From Sphingomonas sp. PP-CE-1G-424 (GTDB lineage Bacteria; Pseudomonadota; Alphaproteobacteria; Sphingomonadales; Sphingomonadaceae), in assembly GCF_004341085.1 (NCBI RefSeq), contig NZ_SLXW01000011.1, positions 18,559-82,558 on the forward strand: DNA of 64,000 bases, written 5' to 3'. Below the pieces are notes generated by a model. The model had not been told where the DNA came from. It ran no database searches and worked only from the letters and a program-made list of their open reading frames with translations. Positions within the stretch are counted from its first letter, which is position 1, and every line of letters begins with the position of its first letter. Below are positions 1 to 8,404 of this stretch, in pieces. A program made the position numbers and the translations under genes.

Positions 1-483
1 CGTCCACCCGCCCTCAAGCGCTTTCGCCTCGGCGGTGCGCACCGCATGCAGGCGATCATTCGCCGCTCCGATTGCGCGCCGGTCCTCGATGTTCGGCGAG
101 CGCCGTCCTGCGAGCGCAAAGATCGCGGCGGTGGCATCGGCCAGCGCGGTGGTCGATGGACTCACCGGACGGCCCGGGTCCACACCGCCAGGATTGCGCG
201 GCCAACGCCGCAGCGCTGCGAGCAGGATATCCGCGTTCCACGCATAGAGGTCCCGCAAGGCGGGCGCATCGATATGCGGAAGGAAAAATCCTTCGCTCGA
301 ACGACTTTCGATCAGGTGCTCGCCACGAAGGGTATTGAGGCAGTCGCGCACCGGCGTCACGCTGCTGGCCAGCGTTTCGCTCAAGGCGGCGGGGTCGAGC
401 CGTTCCCCCGGGCGAAATTCACGGATGAGGATCCGCCGCTTGAGCGCGTCGTACACCCGCTCTGACGTCACGCCCGAGTTCAC
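1..483 (-). CDS. GntR-family transcriptional regulator, C-terminus beyond window edge
   Basis: The minus strand is open for 161 codons from a GTG at 483 to the window edge. The first ~65 residues form a GntR winged helix: SERVYDALKRRILIREF, then a basic proline-glycine turn (RPGERLD), a recognition-helix region (SETLASSVTPVRDCLNTL) and the wing (EHLIESRSSEGFFLP). The following helical segment resembles the start of an FCD-type effector domain. The GTG overlaps the TGA of the preceding minus-strand frame, which suggests translational coupling to the luxI-linked ORF. Family assignment is good. Ligand and targets are unknown, and the end of the gene is not visible. Confidence 0.75.
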   Translation of the reverse strand, partial: MNSGVTSERVYDALKRRILIREFRPGERLDPAALSETLASSVTPVRDCLNTLRGEHLIESRSSEGFFLPHIDAPALRDLYAWNADILLAALRRWPRNPGGVDPGRPVSPSTTALADATAAIFALAGRRSPNIEDRRAIGAANDRLHAVRTAEAKALEGGWT

Positions 484-907
484 GGACGAACTCCCCGATC
501 GCCAAGATACTGTGCCATCATCGCCCCTCGTCCGGGGCGCAGCGCATCCACCGCGGCGAGATGGTTGGATACCTCCTCACCCAGCAGGATCGATGGATGC
601 GGCGTTTGGTCAGTGCCGAGACTGGAGCGATGCGGGGGGGAGCCGACACGTGCTGACATTTTCGGCGGAACGTGCGCCGCGCCCGGCGGCGGGTGGTATT
701 CTGCCAACCCACGAGCAGACGACCAAAGCGTTTGGTCGTTGCGCCGTGGAAGCCGCCCTGCCGGAATTGTTGTCGAGAACACGCCGGATCGAGGTCGGCG
801 TCCAGCCCGGCGATCGTCGCGAACGGCGGGGCATTGCAGCTGATACCCCCGTCTTTGCCAGCGCATTCGAGAGTCCAGCGATCGACGCTGCCGATCGGAT
901 TGGTCAT
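480..907 (-). pseudogene. small LuxI-linked ORF, probably frameshifted
   Basis: An ATG at 907 lies 7 nt after a strong AAGGAG and 12 nt after the luxI stop, so translation initiation here is credible. The first ~42 residues (MTNPIGSVDRWTLECAGKDG onward) read like a normal protein, but the frame then becomes arginine-rich and ends at 518. If one base is restored near 780-784, the neighbouring frame continues for ~100 sensible residues, contains LLGEEVSNHLAAVDALRPG, and ends in a TGA overlapping the GntR start. I recognise no family. It is either a short gene ending at 518 or a ~140-residue gene carrying a 1-nt deletion. The operon position suggests a quorum-sensing accessory role, which is inference. 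Confidence 0.4.
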
Positions 908-919
908 GGCGAAACTCCT

Positions 920-1540
920 TCAGGCGGCTTCGCGCCGGGTATGGCCGGTGTACGCGTCGCGCGGCAGAATTCCGGCGGCAGCGAGCAATGCGGGGGTTTG
1001 CTGTGTTATCGTGATCCGCAGTGCTGCGAGCGGCGCGCCATCGATGACCCGAGGCAATCCCAGCGGCAGGCAATCCCAGCCGAAGGCGAGGATCTGCTGG
1101 AACCAGGCAAGCTCGGCGATCGCGGTATAGGAGGCGATGCCATGGCGCAGGGCATGATCGGCAAGCGCGGTGACGAGCGTATCGCGGACGATGCGACGTT
1201 CCGCGGCGCGCAGCCGGCGGTCCAGGCAGAAGCGCGTGATCTCGAATATGTCGGGCCCGGTCGGAACGGCGTCGTCGCAGAGCTGGGGATACAGCGTGCC
1301 AAGAATGTGGGGCCGCACGGTCGGCAGCAGCCGGGCGGACGCCAGATGCGCCCCGGTGGAATCGGTCAGGACGAGATACTGCGCGTGGTGATCATCGAAC
1401 TGGTCGCTTTCGTACCGGTCGTCCAGCACGGGAACGTTCCATTTGAGGAGGTCGACGAACACCGATTTTCGGGCGGCGAACATCGCCCGCATGACGGCGT
1501 CTGGAACCGTCTCGACGGCGGGATGCAGGATATGAAGCAT
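920..1540 (-). CDS. luxI: LuxI-type acyl-homoserine-lactone synthase
   Basis: A 206-residue protein of normal LuxI length. It makes an N-acyl homoserine lactone signal from S-adenosylmethionine and an acyl carrier. The N-terminal segment MFAARKSVFVDLLKW is followed by the charged DDRYESDQFDD block, SARLLPT, and a FEITRFCLD stretch, matching the conserved Arg/Trp/Asp/Arg/Glu core of autoinducer synthases. It lies 72 bp downstream of luxR on the same strand, and an inverted repeat overlaps its Shine-Dalgarno (see 1549-1567). By analogy with ICEMlSym it would report cell density to the ICE transfer machinery. Acyl-chain specificity cannot be read from the sequence. Confidence 0.92.
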   Translation of the reverse strand: MLHILHPAVETVPDAVMRAMFAARKSVFVDLLKWNVPVLDDRYESDQFDDHHAQYLVLTDSTGAHLASARLLPTVRPHILGTLYPQLCDDAVPTGPDIFEITRFCLDRRLRAAERRIVRDTLVTALADHALRHGIASYTAIAELAWFQQILAFGWDCLPLGLPRVIDGAPLAALRITITQQTPALLAAAGILPRDAYTGHTRREAA

Positions 1541-1548
1541 GACGATCT

Positions 1549-1567
1549 CCTTGGCGAAGTGCCAAGG
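1549..1567 (-). promoter_or_regulatory. hairpin overlapping the luxI ribosome-binding site
   Basis: On the luxI strand, CCTTGGC and GCCAAGG pair perfectly (7 bp) around a 5-nt loop. The right arm contains the AAGG of the AAGGAG Shine-Dalgarno that precedes the luxI ATG at 1540. Folding would hide the ribosome-binding site. The same dyad could instead be a DNA operator; the sequence cannot separate the two. Confidence 0.5.
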
Positions 1568-1593
1568 GTCGGTTGAAAACGTCGTCCACCGCT

Positions 1594-1611
1594 ATGCCCG
1601 AAAAGGGGCAT
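1594..1611. promoter_or_regulatory. dyad between luxR and luxI
   Basis: ATGCCC and GGGCAT (6 bp) flank a 6-nt centre, immediately after the luxR stop and ~54 bp upstream of the luxI start. The 18-bp size fits a LuxR-type operator. There is no T-tract, so an intrinsic terminator is unlikely. Confidence 0.35.
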
Positions 1612-1612
1612 A

Positions 1613-2362
1613 TCACCGCCAGAAGATATCTCCGAACGTCAGTGTTCCATCGAACAGCGTCCGGATGACCGCCAATGTTCGTTTGTTCACGCCATAGCGC
1701 TCACAGGCCTGCTTGACATGGCGCGTCACGGTCTCCTCGCTGATGCCGAGAAGTCGGCTGATCTCCCAGTCGCTCTTGCCGCGGGCGACCCACAGCATGC
1801 AGTCGCGCTGGCGGTCGGTCAGGCAGGGGGAGGCAAGAGGATCGAACTGCCGCGCTGGCCATACGCGGCGGGCGCCTTCGAAGGCGAACGCGCCGACCAG
1901 CTGGGCGAGCGGGAGCATCTCGTGGGGCATCCGTCGGCCCGCCCCATTGGCAAACGAGCACGATCCGCGCGCTTCCCCCGGCACGTGCGCCGGGACCGTG
2001 AACCCGTCCCCGATCCCATGTTGGCGCCCGAGGGCCATGAACGCGCGGTCATGTGGGGTCAGCGGGATCATCTCGGGCAGGCGCGACCAGGTAAAGCCGA
2101 CACTCGTCACGTGGCTTGCGCGATGGACGGGATCCGTGACGCCGAAGCCGTTCGCATCGTGATAGTCGGCCCATCGCTCCGGATAATTGTGCACCCGGAT
2201 CGCCGCGCCGCCGGCGCGCGCGACGTCGATATGATGCGACAGCGCGAAATATTCGAAGCCGAGTGGTTCGCAGATCGTGTGGAGTGCCGTTTCGAGATCG
2301 TCTACGGTCGAAACGGACGTGATCCGTCCGATGAACGCTTCCGCGGTCGTTCGCATGCCCAT
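1613..2362 (-). CDS. luxR: LuxR-family quorum-sensing regulator
   Basis: About 249 residues from the ATG at 2362 (a second ATG at 2356 is equally possible). Longer in-frame starts add an implausible arginine-rich leader. The N-terminal autoinducer-binding domain carries YPERWADYHDANGFGVTDPV, with the Trp, Tyr, Asp and Pro typical of the AHL pocket. The C-terminal ~60 residues are a GerE/LuxR helix-turn-helix (LTDRQRDCMLWVARGKSDWE, ISEETVTRHVKQACERYGVN). It is upstream of luxI in the same direction and divergent from the FseA-like gene, so it could control both. By analogy to TraR of ICEMlSym it would activate fseA when the AHL accumulates. Confidence 0.9.
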   Translation of the reverse strand: MGMRTTAEAFIGRITSVSTVDDLETALHTICEPLGFEYFALSHHIDVARAGGAAIRVHNYPERWADYHDANGFGVTDPVHRASHVTSVGFTWSRLPEMIPLTPHDRAFMALGRQHGIGDGFTVPAHVPGEARGSCSFANGAGRRMPHEMLPLAQLVGAFAFEGARRVWPARQFDPLASPCLTDRQRDCMLWVARGKSDWEISRLLGISEETVTRHVKQACERYGVNKRTLAVIRTLFDGTLTFGDIFWR

Positions 2363-2575
2363 CGGGCACCGCCGCGGCCCCGGGCGGCGCCTCAAGCATC
2401 CGCAATCCCCGCGACCGCCCTTTCCTACACGTCTTCGCAACGCCGGTCGGGTTCTCAGTCCGACCGTCGGCAGGTGATGATGTATCCCCTCCGTTTGTTG
2501 TCGTGCGATAAGGAAAGCTGGCACGAAGACCGGCGCGAGTCCATAATATTACAATTATATGGCACATCGTCTCGC

Positions 2576-2606
2576 GGCCGATCGAACCATATTCGATCTA
2601 TCGGCC
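2576..2606. promoter_or_regulatory. nested inverted repeat in the luxR/fseA divergent region
   Basis: GGCCGAT (2576-2582) mirrors ATCGGCC (2600-2606), and inside it GATCGAA (2580-2586) mirrors TTCGATC (2592-2598). It ends 14 bp before the fseA-like start at 2621 and follows an AT-rich stretch (about 2542-2562) that could be promoter. It is a candidate tra/lux-type operator; there is no direct match to a known box. Confidence 0.45.
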
Positions 2607-2620
2607 TGGCGGCATAGGTC

Positions 2621-3434
2621 GTGAGCGTCGAGGCCGAGCCCGGTGTCGACGGGACATGGCGCGATACCACGGTCTATGATCGGCTGATCGGCATCGATCT
2701 CGCGGGTGTGATGTGGGAGTGGCTGCGTCGCGATCCCGGCTATGTCGCCTGGTACACCGCGGCGAGCACGGCGACCCGAGGAACGGCCAGTCCGGCGACG
2801 TCCCTGATCGCCGACCCGACGCAATGGGGGATTCACTTTCGCCGAGCGTCCCGAGGTTGCGGCCCCGGATGCCCGGATCGTCTGGCATGCGGCGTTCGAT
2901 CCCGGAACGTTGCAGGTCGCCGCGCAGCCGACCGACGGGTCGGACCCGGACGGAATTGATCCGCGGGATCTGGCACCCTGGCTGACGCTGGTCGTCGACG
3001 CCGAGGGTCGCGAGCGCGCCGTGGTGTCCGATGGGTATCGCCATATCCGGCTCGACATCGATCAGGGCAGCCTTGCCGACGCCCGGCCGGTAGTGCTGCA
3101 ATACCGCCTCCAGGGCGTGCTTTCGGCGCTCCCCAAGCTCCGCTCGCTGCGCCAGTTCCTCCATTTGCTCCGTCATGGCCAGTTTTCGCCAGCATTGTTT
3201 CCGGCCGATCGGCGGACCCATCGTGCGATACTCGTCCTGCAGGTTCATGATGCTTTGACTGCCGGCGCAAGCCAGCGGGAAATCGCGGAAGTCCTGTTTG
3301 GTGTTGATCGCGTCGCCCGCGACTGGCGCGATCCATCGGATTCGTTGCGCTCGCAGATCCGGCGGCTCGTTCGCGAAGCGCGCGTCATGGCACGCGGCGG
3401 ATACAGGGAGGCGCTGCGTCAGTCCCGCCGATAG
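2621..3434 (+). CDS. fseA: FseA-like excision activator (DUF6499 + DUF2285) needing +1 frameshift
   Basis: Two overlapping frames encode one logical protein. Frame 0 (GTG at 2621) encodes a DUF6499-like N-terminus: MWEWLRRDPGYVAWYTAAST ... DPTQWGIHF. It would end at 2959. The +1 frame supplies AERPEVAAPDARIVWHAAFD, then a DUF2285-type C-terminus (LQYRLQGVLSALPKLRSLRQ ... HRAILVLQVHDALTAGASQR, EIAEVLFG) ending at 3434. The join is at Phe73, where TTT C lets tRNA-Phe move from UUU to UUC. The fused product is ~270 residues. In ICEMlSym of Mesorhizobium loti R7A, msi172 and msi171 are fused by exactly this UUU-to-UUC +1 slip to give FseA, which activates the excisionase gene rdfS. The luxR/luxI neighbour and the downstream rdfS-like gene fit that circuit. 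A simple frameshift mutation is the alternative. Confidence 0.72.
2837..2840 (+). promoter_or_regulatory. putative +1 programmed ribosomal frameshift site (TTT C)
   Basis: Frame 0 reads ATT CAC TTT CGC CGA. Slippage by one base gives TTC and then GCC GAG CGT, which continues directly into the conserved C-terminal half. The UUU-to-UUC slip by tRNA-Phe is the mechanism shown for FseA in Mesorhizobium; its use here is inferred. Confidence 0.65.
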
Positions 3435-4328
3435 TCTGATCCGTCGATGGCCCATGTCGATCCATGCCGCTGCGTTCCGACGGGACGTGACGCGCTGCGG
3501 ACCCGGCCGGAGTTCGGGGTTAGGTCAGCCTCGCAACAGGGGCGGGCCAGGGCTTGCGGCCTGACAACCGCGTGGTGGCGACATGTCCCGATGCGGGCAT
3601 GGGGCGATGGCATCCTGTCAGGCGGCCGGACTCGACCATTCAACCGACAGGCGTGGTCGTGTCGGGTAGCCGGGACCTGCGGTGTTTGTCCGTGTCCGTG
3701 TCCGCGGCTGCGCCTCGCGCGCTCGTCGCGCGCGACCGGCGCTCTATGGCGCGATGGAACGCGCCACCGAGCCCCCGTTCAGGGTCTCGGCCTGTCGGTG
3801 ACGATCGCTGGCGCGGGTCAGCTGGCGCTGCCCCCGGTGGAGCGGGGCTCATGACGCACGCTGCCGGGCCGCTGCGCTTGCCCGGACAGGGTGCGGCACA
3901 GATCGCGAGGGGCCCCGCGGGCGAGCCGGCTCTGGCGGCGCGGACGGTGCGCCCGGTTTCGCGCCGCCCCTCTGGCGGCGTTCCGCCACGTCGGGGCGGG
4001 CGAAGCCCGACCCAGCACCTTCTGCCGCCCGCTTCGCCGGAGTGCCCGTCTTTAGACGCGGCGGCGCTGCCGCCGGGGGATGCGGGCGTCGCGCCGGCGC
4101 GCGACGGCGTCGGTTCGGCCTCTCCCGGTAGCGCGGAAGTGGGCGGCGCTCCCTGCTAGGCCCGCCCGCGGCCCCGGCAAGCCGGGCGCTGCGCTTCGGC
4201 TCCTCCACTGCGTTGCGGCTCTTCGAGTGCCGGAGCCGCTCCAGCGGTCCTTTCCGTTCGCTGCTGCCGCCCACCCCCGCTTCCGGGGGAGGCCATGGGG
4301 TTTTTGGGGTGGCGTCTGGAGGCTTGCG
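3435..4328. other. gene-free GC-rich stretch between fseA-like gene and ardC
   Basis: Frames are open in several directions but the translations are Arg/Pro/Ala-rich, without domain signatures or convincing starts. This is what high-GC non-coding DNA gives by chance. No tRNA, clear promoter or attachment site was recognised. It probably contains the ardC promoter region. Confidence 0.5.
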
Positions 4329-5369
4329 ATGCGTGTCCATCATTCCCGTTCCGCCAAGACCGGCCCGCGAAGGAGCGCGCCGACCGGTGGTGCGACACCC
4401 AGCGGCGACGGCTCCGCGACCGACCGCGTCGATCTGTACGCCGAGGTCACCGCGCGGATCATCGGCGAGCTGGAGGCGGGACGCGTGCCGTGGGCGCAGC
4501 CCTGGGGGCGTGACGGGGTACCGGCGCCCGGAATGCCGCGCAACGCACTGACGGCGCGCTGCTATTCGGGGATCAACGTTCTCGCATTGTGGGGCGCGGT
4601 CATCGAGCACGGCTTTGCGTCGCAGGCATGGCTGACCTTCAAACAGGCGATCGCGGCGGGCGGCACAGTCCGCAAGGGCGAGCGCGGCACCACCGTCGTC
4701 TATGCCGACAGCTTCGTGCCCGATGGGGAAAAGGCGAGGGCGGTCGACACCGGCAAGGCCGCGAAGGCGGTGCCCTTTCTCAAACGCTTCACCGTCTTCA
4801 ACGTGGCGCAATGCGAGGGTCTGCGGCCCGGCCTCGGCGACGGGCACGATCTCGCGCTCGCCGAGCGCGAGATCGTGCCCGTCGCCGAGGCCGTGATCGC
4901 GGCGAGCGGGGTGGGCTTCCAGGTCGGCGGGGACGAGGCCTTTTATATGCCGTCGCGCGATATCGTGCAGGTCCCGCCGCAGCCCGCGTTCCATGACCAG
5001 ATCAATTTCTATCGCACCGTCCTGCACGAACTGACCCACGCGACGGGGCACCCGTCGCGGCTCGACCGCAAGCTGGTCACCGCGTTCGGAACCAAGGATT
5101 ACGCCCGCGAGGAACTGGTCGCCGAGATGGGGTCGGCCTTCCTGTGCGCCGCGCTCGGCATCGTGCCGACCGTCCGCCATGCCGACTATATCGCGTCGTG
5201 GCTCGACGTGCTGCGCGCGGACCTGAGCGAAGATGCGGCGGTCCGGGGGACCGGTGCGCCGCGAGGGCGCGCGATCTTCCGCGCGGCAAGCGCTGCCAGC
5301 AAGGCCGCCGATTGGTTGCTGGCGCGCCATGCCGAGGCGCAGGCGGACCGGCTGGCGGTCGCGGCATGA
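4329..5369 (+). CDS. ardC: ArdC-like antirestriction / ssDNA-binding protein with HExxH domain
   Basis: 346 residues from the ATG at 4329; longer in-frame starts extend into low-complexity sequence. The N-terminal ArdC (DUF1738-like) part runs DLYAEVTARIIGELEAGRVP, PWAQPWG, and NVLALWGAVIEHGFASQAWL. The C-terminal half is a zincin-like domain with HELTH at residues 233-237, followed by YAREELVAEMGSAFL, which supplies the third ligand region. ArdC proteins bind single-stranded DNA and protect incoming conjugated DNA from restriction. It is the first gene of a block of element housekeeping genes and overlaps the next ORF by 4 bp. A 65-bp near-perfect palindrome lies inside the gene, at the linker between the two domains. 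Confidence 0.88.
   Translation: MRVHHSRSAKTGPRRSAPTGGATPSGDGSATDRVDLYAEVTARIIGELEAGRVPWAQPWGRDGVPAPGMPRNALTARCYSGINVLALWGAVIEHGFASQAWLTFKQAIAAGGTVRKGERGTTVVYADSFVPDGEKARAVDTGKAAKAVPFLKRFTVFNVAQCEGLRPGLGDGHDLALAEREIVPVAEAVIAASGVGFQVGGDEAFYMPSRDIVQVPPQPAFHDQINFYRTVLHELTHATGHPSRLDRKLVTAFGTKDYAREELVAEMGSAFLCAALGIVPTVRHADYIASWLDVLRADLSEDAAVRGTGAPRGRAIFRAASAASKAADWLLARHAEAQADRLAVAA
4829..4893. repeat. 65-bp perfect palindrome inside ardC
   Basis: Arms 4829-4860 and 4862-4893 are exact reverse complements (32 bp each) around a single central base at 4861. As a result the segment codes nearly the same peptide on both strands (GDGHDLAL-EREIVPVAEA). It falls in the interdomain linker of the ardC product. 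Confidence 0.9.
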
Positions 5370-5665
5370 CCGTCGCCCGCAGCGTCGCGGACGGCGAGAC
5401 CGCCGCCGTTATGCGCGCCCGCCTCGATGTCGAGGTGACCGCGATCGGGGCGCAAGCGCCCGTGCCCCGTCTCGGGCCCGCCCTCGTGTCGATCACGCCG
5501 CTCGACCGCCTGATCGTGCGCGCTGTCGCCTCGCTTCAAAAGAGGCGGCGGCAGTGCCCCTTCGTGAAGCCTTTCGAGAGCGCTCGCCGTGCGGGCGCTC
5601 GATGGGGCCTGTTCGACCTCAGCACCCGAAGCCCGCTCGATCTCTTCCAGCCGAAGGACCTTTGA
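5366..5665 (+). CDS. hypothetical 99-residue protein
   Basis: The ATG at 5366 overlaps the ardC TGA (ATGA), an arrangement typical of translational coupling. The product starts MTVARSVADGETAAVMRARL, contains PLDRLIVRAVASLQKRRRQC, and ends at a TGA just before the DUF2958 start. No family was recognised. Placement between ardC and the DUF2958 gene suggests it is part of the same element operon. The basic central stretch could bind nucleic acid, which is speculative. Confidence 0.55.
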   Translation: MTVARSVADGETAAVMRARLDVEVTAIGAQAPVPRLGPALVSITPLDRLIVRAVASLQKRRRQCPFVKPFESARRAGARWGLFDLSTRSPLDLFQPKDL

Positions 5666-5666
5666 T

Positions 5667-6119
5667 ATGGACTTGCTCACGCCCGAATTGCGCACTGCGC
5701 TGCGCACCAACGCCGCCGCGCACCGCGCCGCACAAGCCGCGGGGGTTTGCGAACCGGATCCCGCGCCGGTCGTCAAATTCTTCAATCCCGTGGGCGCAGC
5801 GACGTGGCTCGCGAGCGAACTCGACGCCGATGGTGACACGGTGTTCGGTCTTGCGGATCTTGGTTTCGGCTGTCCCGAACTCGGCGCGTTCAGCCTTGCC
5901 GAGATCGCCGCGGTGCGCTTGCCGTTCGGTCTCTCCATCGAACGCGACGAAGGTTTTTCGAGCGAGGCCGCGCTGTCGGTCTGGGCCGACACCGCGCGTC
6001 GCACGGGGTCGATCCTACAGGCGGAGGCGGTGATGCGCGCCGCGCGGTCCTCGCCGTCGCGCCCGCTGCCGCCTGACCCCGCCCACGAGCTTCCGTCCTC
6101 GGACCCCGAGGACGGCTGA
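5667..6119 (+). CDS. DUF2958 domain protein
   Basis: 150 residues beginning MDLLTPELRTALRTNAAAHR at 5667, one base after the previous stop. The central part reads VVKFFNPVGAATWLASELDA, then DTVFGLADLGFGCPELGAFS and LAEIAAVRLPFGLSIERDE, which is the DUF2958 pattern. These proteins are common in conjugative elements of Alphaproteobacteria beside ardC, parB and DUF736 genes; their biochemical role is unknown. The C-terminus is a Pro/Ser-rich tail. Confidence 0.85.
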   Translation: MDLLTPELRTALRTNAAAHRAAQAAGVCEPDPAPVVKFFNPVGAATWLASELDADGDTVFGLADLGFGCPELGAFSLAEIAAVRLPFGLSIERDEGFSSEAALSVWADTARRTGSILQAEAVMRAARSSPSRPLPPDPAHELPSSDPEDG

Positions 6120-6238
6120 GGGACCATCAAAGGAAGACTTTGCTGGTCTCTGACGCGCGGGCGCGTCTCGCCCGTATCGACCGGTCCCGCCCACCTTTGC
6201 ACAACAGACGGGACCGGCACTCACACGGAGTAGTCACG

Positions 6239-8137
6239 ATGAAACTCGCTTTTGTGCCTTTGGGCAAGCTCTCGGTCAGCAAGACAAATATGCGCTTCGC
6301 CAGGAAACGGCCCGACGTGGCCGATATTTTGCCGAGCGTGCGCAAGCGCGGCGTCCTGCAGCCGGTCCTCGTTCGCCCGAAGCCCGTCCCGAGCGGCGTC
6401 GCTGGGGGTGCCGCCGGATGTTTCGAGATCGTCGCCGGGTCGCGACGCTTCACCGCCGCCGCAATCGTCGCGGAGGAACGGCGCGCGGCCCAGGCCGACG
6501 TGGACGACATGCCGTGCGCGATCCTCGACGAGGGCGACGATGCCGACGCCATCGAGGCATCGATGATCGAGAACATGGCGCGGCTGGACGCCGACGAAGT
6601 GATCCGCTGGGAAACTTTCACCCGGCTGGTGAAGGAAGGCCGCACGGTCGACGATATCGCGGTCACGTTCGGTTTGCCCGACCTCACCGTCCGCCGCGCG
6701 CTTGCGCTCGGCAATCTGCTTCCGGCGATCCGCCGCCTGTACGCCGCCGAGCGGATCGACGCCGCTACCGTCCGGCACCTGACGCTCGCCAGCAAACGCC
6801 AGCAACAGGCGTGGCTCGCGCTTGCCGCCGACGATGATGCTTATTTGCCGACCGGCCACTAGTTGAAGGCATGGCTGTTCGGCGGGCAATCGATAGCGGT
6901 CAAACACGCGCTGTTCGACGTCGAGGCAAGCGGCCTCGCGGTGATCGCCGACCTGTTCGGCGAGGACCGCTATTTCGCGCACGCCGACGCATTCTGGACC
7001 GCACAGAATGCCGCCGTCGAGGCGCTCCGCGCGGGCCATGTCGAGGCCGGTTGGAGCGACGCGATCGTCGTGCCGCCGTCCGAGCATTTCTCGACATGGG
7101 ACTATGAAAAGGCGGCCAAGCGCAAGGGCGGGCGGGTCTATATCGACGTCCGCGCGAGCGGCGAGGTGACCGTCCACGAAGGCTATGTCAGCCGCAAGGA
7201 GGCGGCGCGCCTCGCGCGCGGCGAGACCGGATCGGCCCCGCACAAGCCGCCGCGTCCCGAAGTGACGGGTACGATGCAGACCTATATCGACCTGCATCGT
7301 CATGCCGCCGTCCGCGCGGCGTTGATCGGCCGTCCGGCCGTCGCGCTACGCGTCATGGTCGCGCATGTCATCGCCGGATCGCCCCTGTGGAGCGTGCGCG
7401 TGCAGTCGCAGACCGCGCGCGACGCGGCCACGCAGGAGAGCGTCGAGACGGGCCTTGCCGAAACCTGTTTCGACAAGCGCCGTCGTGCGGTTTTGGCGGT
7501 GCTCGACTTCGATGCCGACGCCCCGACCGTGACGGGCAGCGTGCAAGGATGGCCGGTCGGCGATGGCGCGGTCGCAATCTTCGCGCGGTTGCTTGAATTG
7601 CCCGATCCGGTCGTGATGGAGGTGCTCGCCATCGTCATGGGCGAAACGCTCGCCAGCGGCACGCCGATGGTCGAAGCGGTCGGCGTTGAGATCGGCGTCG
7701 ACATGGCAAAATTCTGGTCTGCCGACGCCGCCTTCTTCGATCTGATTCGCGACCGAGACGTGCTCCAAGCCATCGTCGCCGAGGTCGCGGGCGAGACCGT
7801 CGCCGCCGCCAACGCGGGCGAAAAGGGCAAGACGCTCAAACGCATCGTCGGCGATCACCTCGACGGCAACGACGGTCGCAAAAGGCACGAAGATTGGGTG
7901 CCGAAATGGATGGCGTTTCCACCAGCGGCCTACACCGCGCGCGGCGGGGTCGGCACGGTCGCCGCGCATTGTCGTGCGCAGGCGGCGCGCGCGACGGCGC
8001 AGGGAAGAGGCACCAGCGAGGCCGACACTCCGCAGACCATCGCGGCGTCCGATACGGCGGCGAACAGGATCGGCACCGACGATGCCGTCGTGACGGACCC
8101 CGACGCCTCTGGCGGCGACCGGCGCCTGGCGGCGTGA
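6239..8137 (+). pseudogene. ParB-family protein interrupted by an in-frame amber codon
   Basis: Residues 1-207 form a ParB/Spo0J-like nuclease/partition domain: FVPLGKLSVSKTNMR, RKRGVLQPVLVRP, CFEIVAGSRRFTAAAIVAEE and DADAIEASMIENMARLDADE, then a helix-turn-helix region (VDDIAVTFGLPDLTVRRALA). A TAG at 6860-6862 stops it, but the same frame continues without interruption to 8137 (LKAWLFGGQSIAVKHALFDV ... HLDGNDGRKRHEDWVPKWMA), matching the long C-terminal region of ICE-encoded ParB proteins (~650 residues). A single C-to-T change (CAG to TAG) would explain it. The remainder could restart at the TTG at 6863, or the amber could be read through. Start ATG 6239 was chosen because translation before it is not protein-like. 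Confidence 0.8.
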
Positions 8138-8404
8138 AGCCAGACGGGCGGCGGCGGCCGCCGCCCCTCATTCCCGACCCTGAAAAGACAGCCCCGTGCT
8201 CGCGCCCCGCCGGCGCGGCACGCGCAACGCTTATGGCCGCCCGCGTTGCCGTATCGATCGCCATCGGCGGCTCGCTCGCCGCGACCCGCATTGTCCCGCT
8301 CGTCGATCACGTCGTCGACGCAGGCTTGTCCGCGCAATGGGACGGTCCGGTCTTCGACGCACGACCGCTGCCACACCGACACGTTGCGGCTCTGTGCCCC
8401 TGAC

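Noticed and set aside
1594..1611. Intrinsic terminator after luxR
   Set aside because: The stem is only 6 bp and no T-run follows; an operator role is more likely.
2621..2959. Reading the FseA-like gene as a simple frameshift pseudogene
   Set aside because: The break falls exactly on a TTT C slip site known from the homologous msi172/msi171 pair, and both halves are otherwise intact; programmed frameshifting explains it better. Re-sequencing could still overturn this.
3849..5330. 493-codon minus-strand open frame
   Set aside because: It is the complement of ardC. Its apparent similarity in one short stretch is caused by the 65-bp palindrome, which codes alike on both strands.
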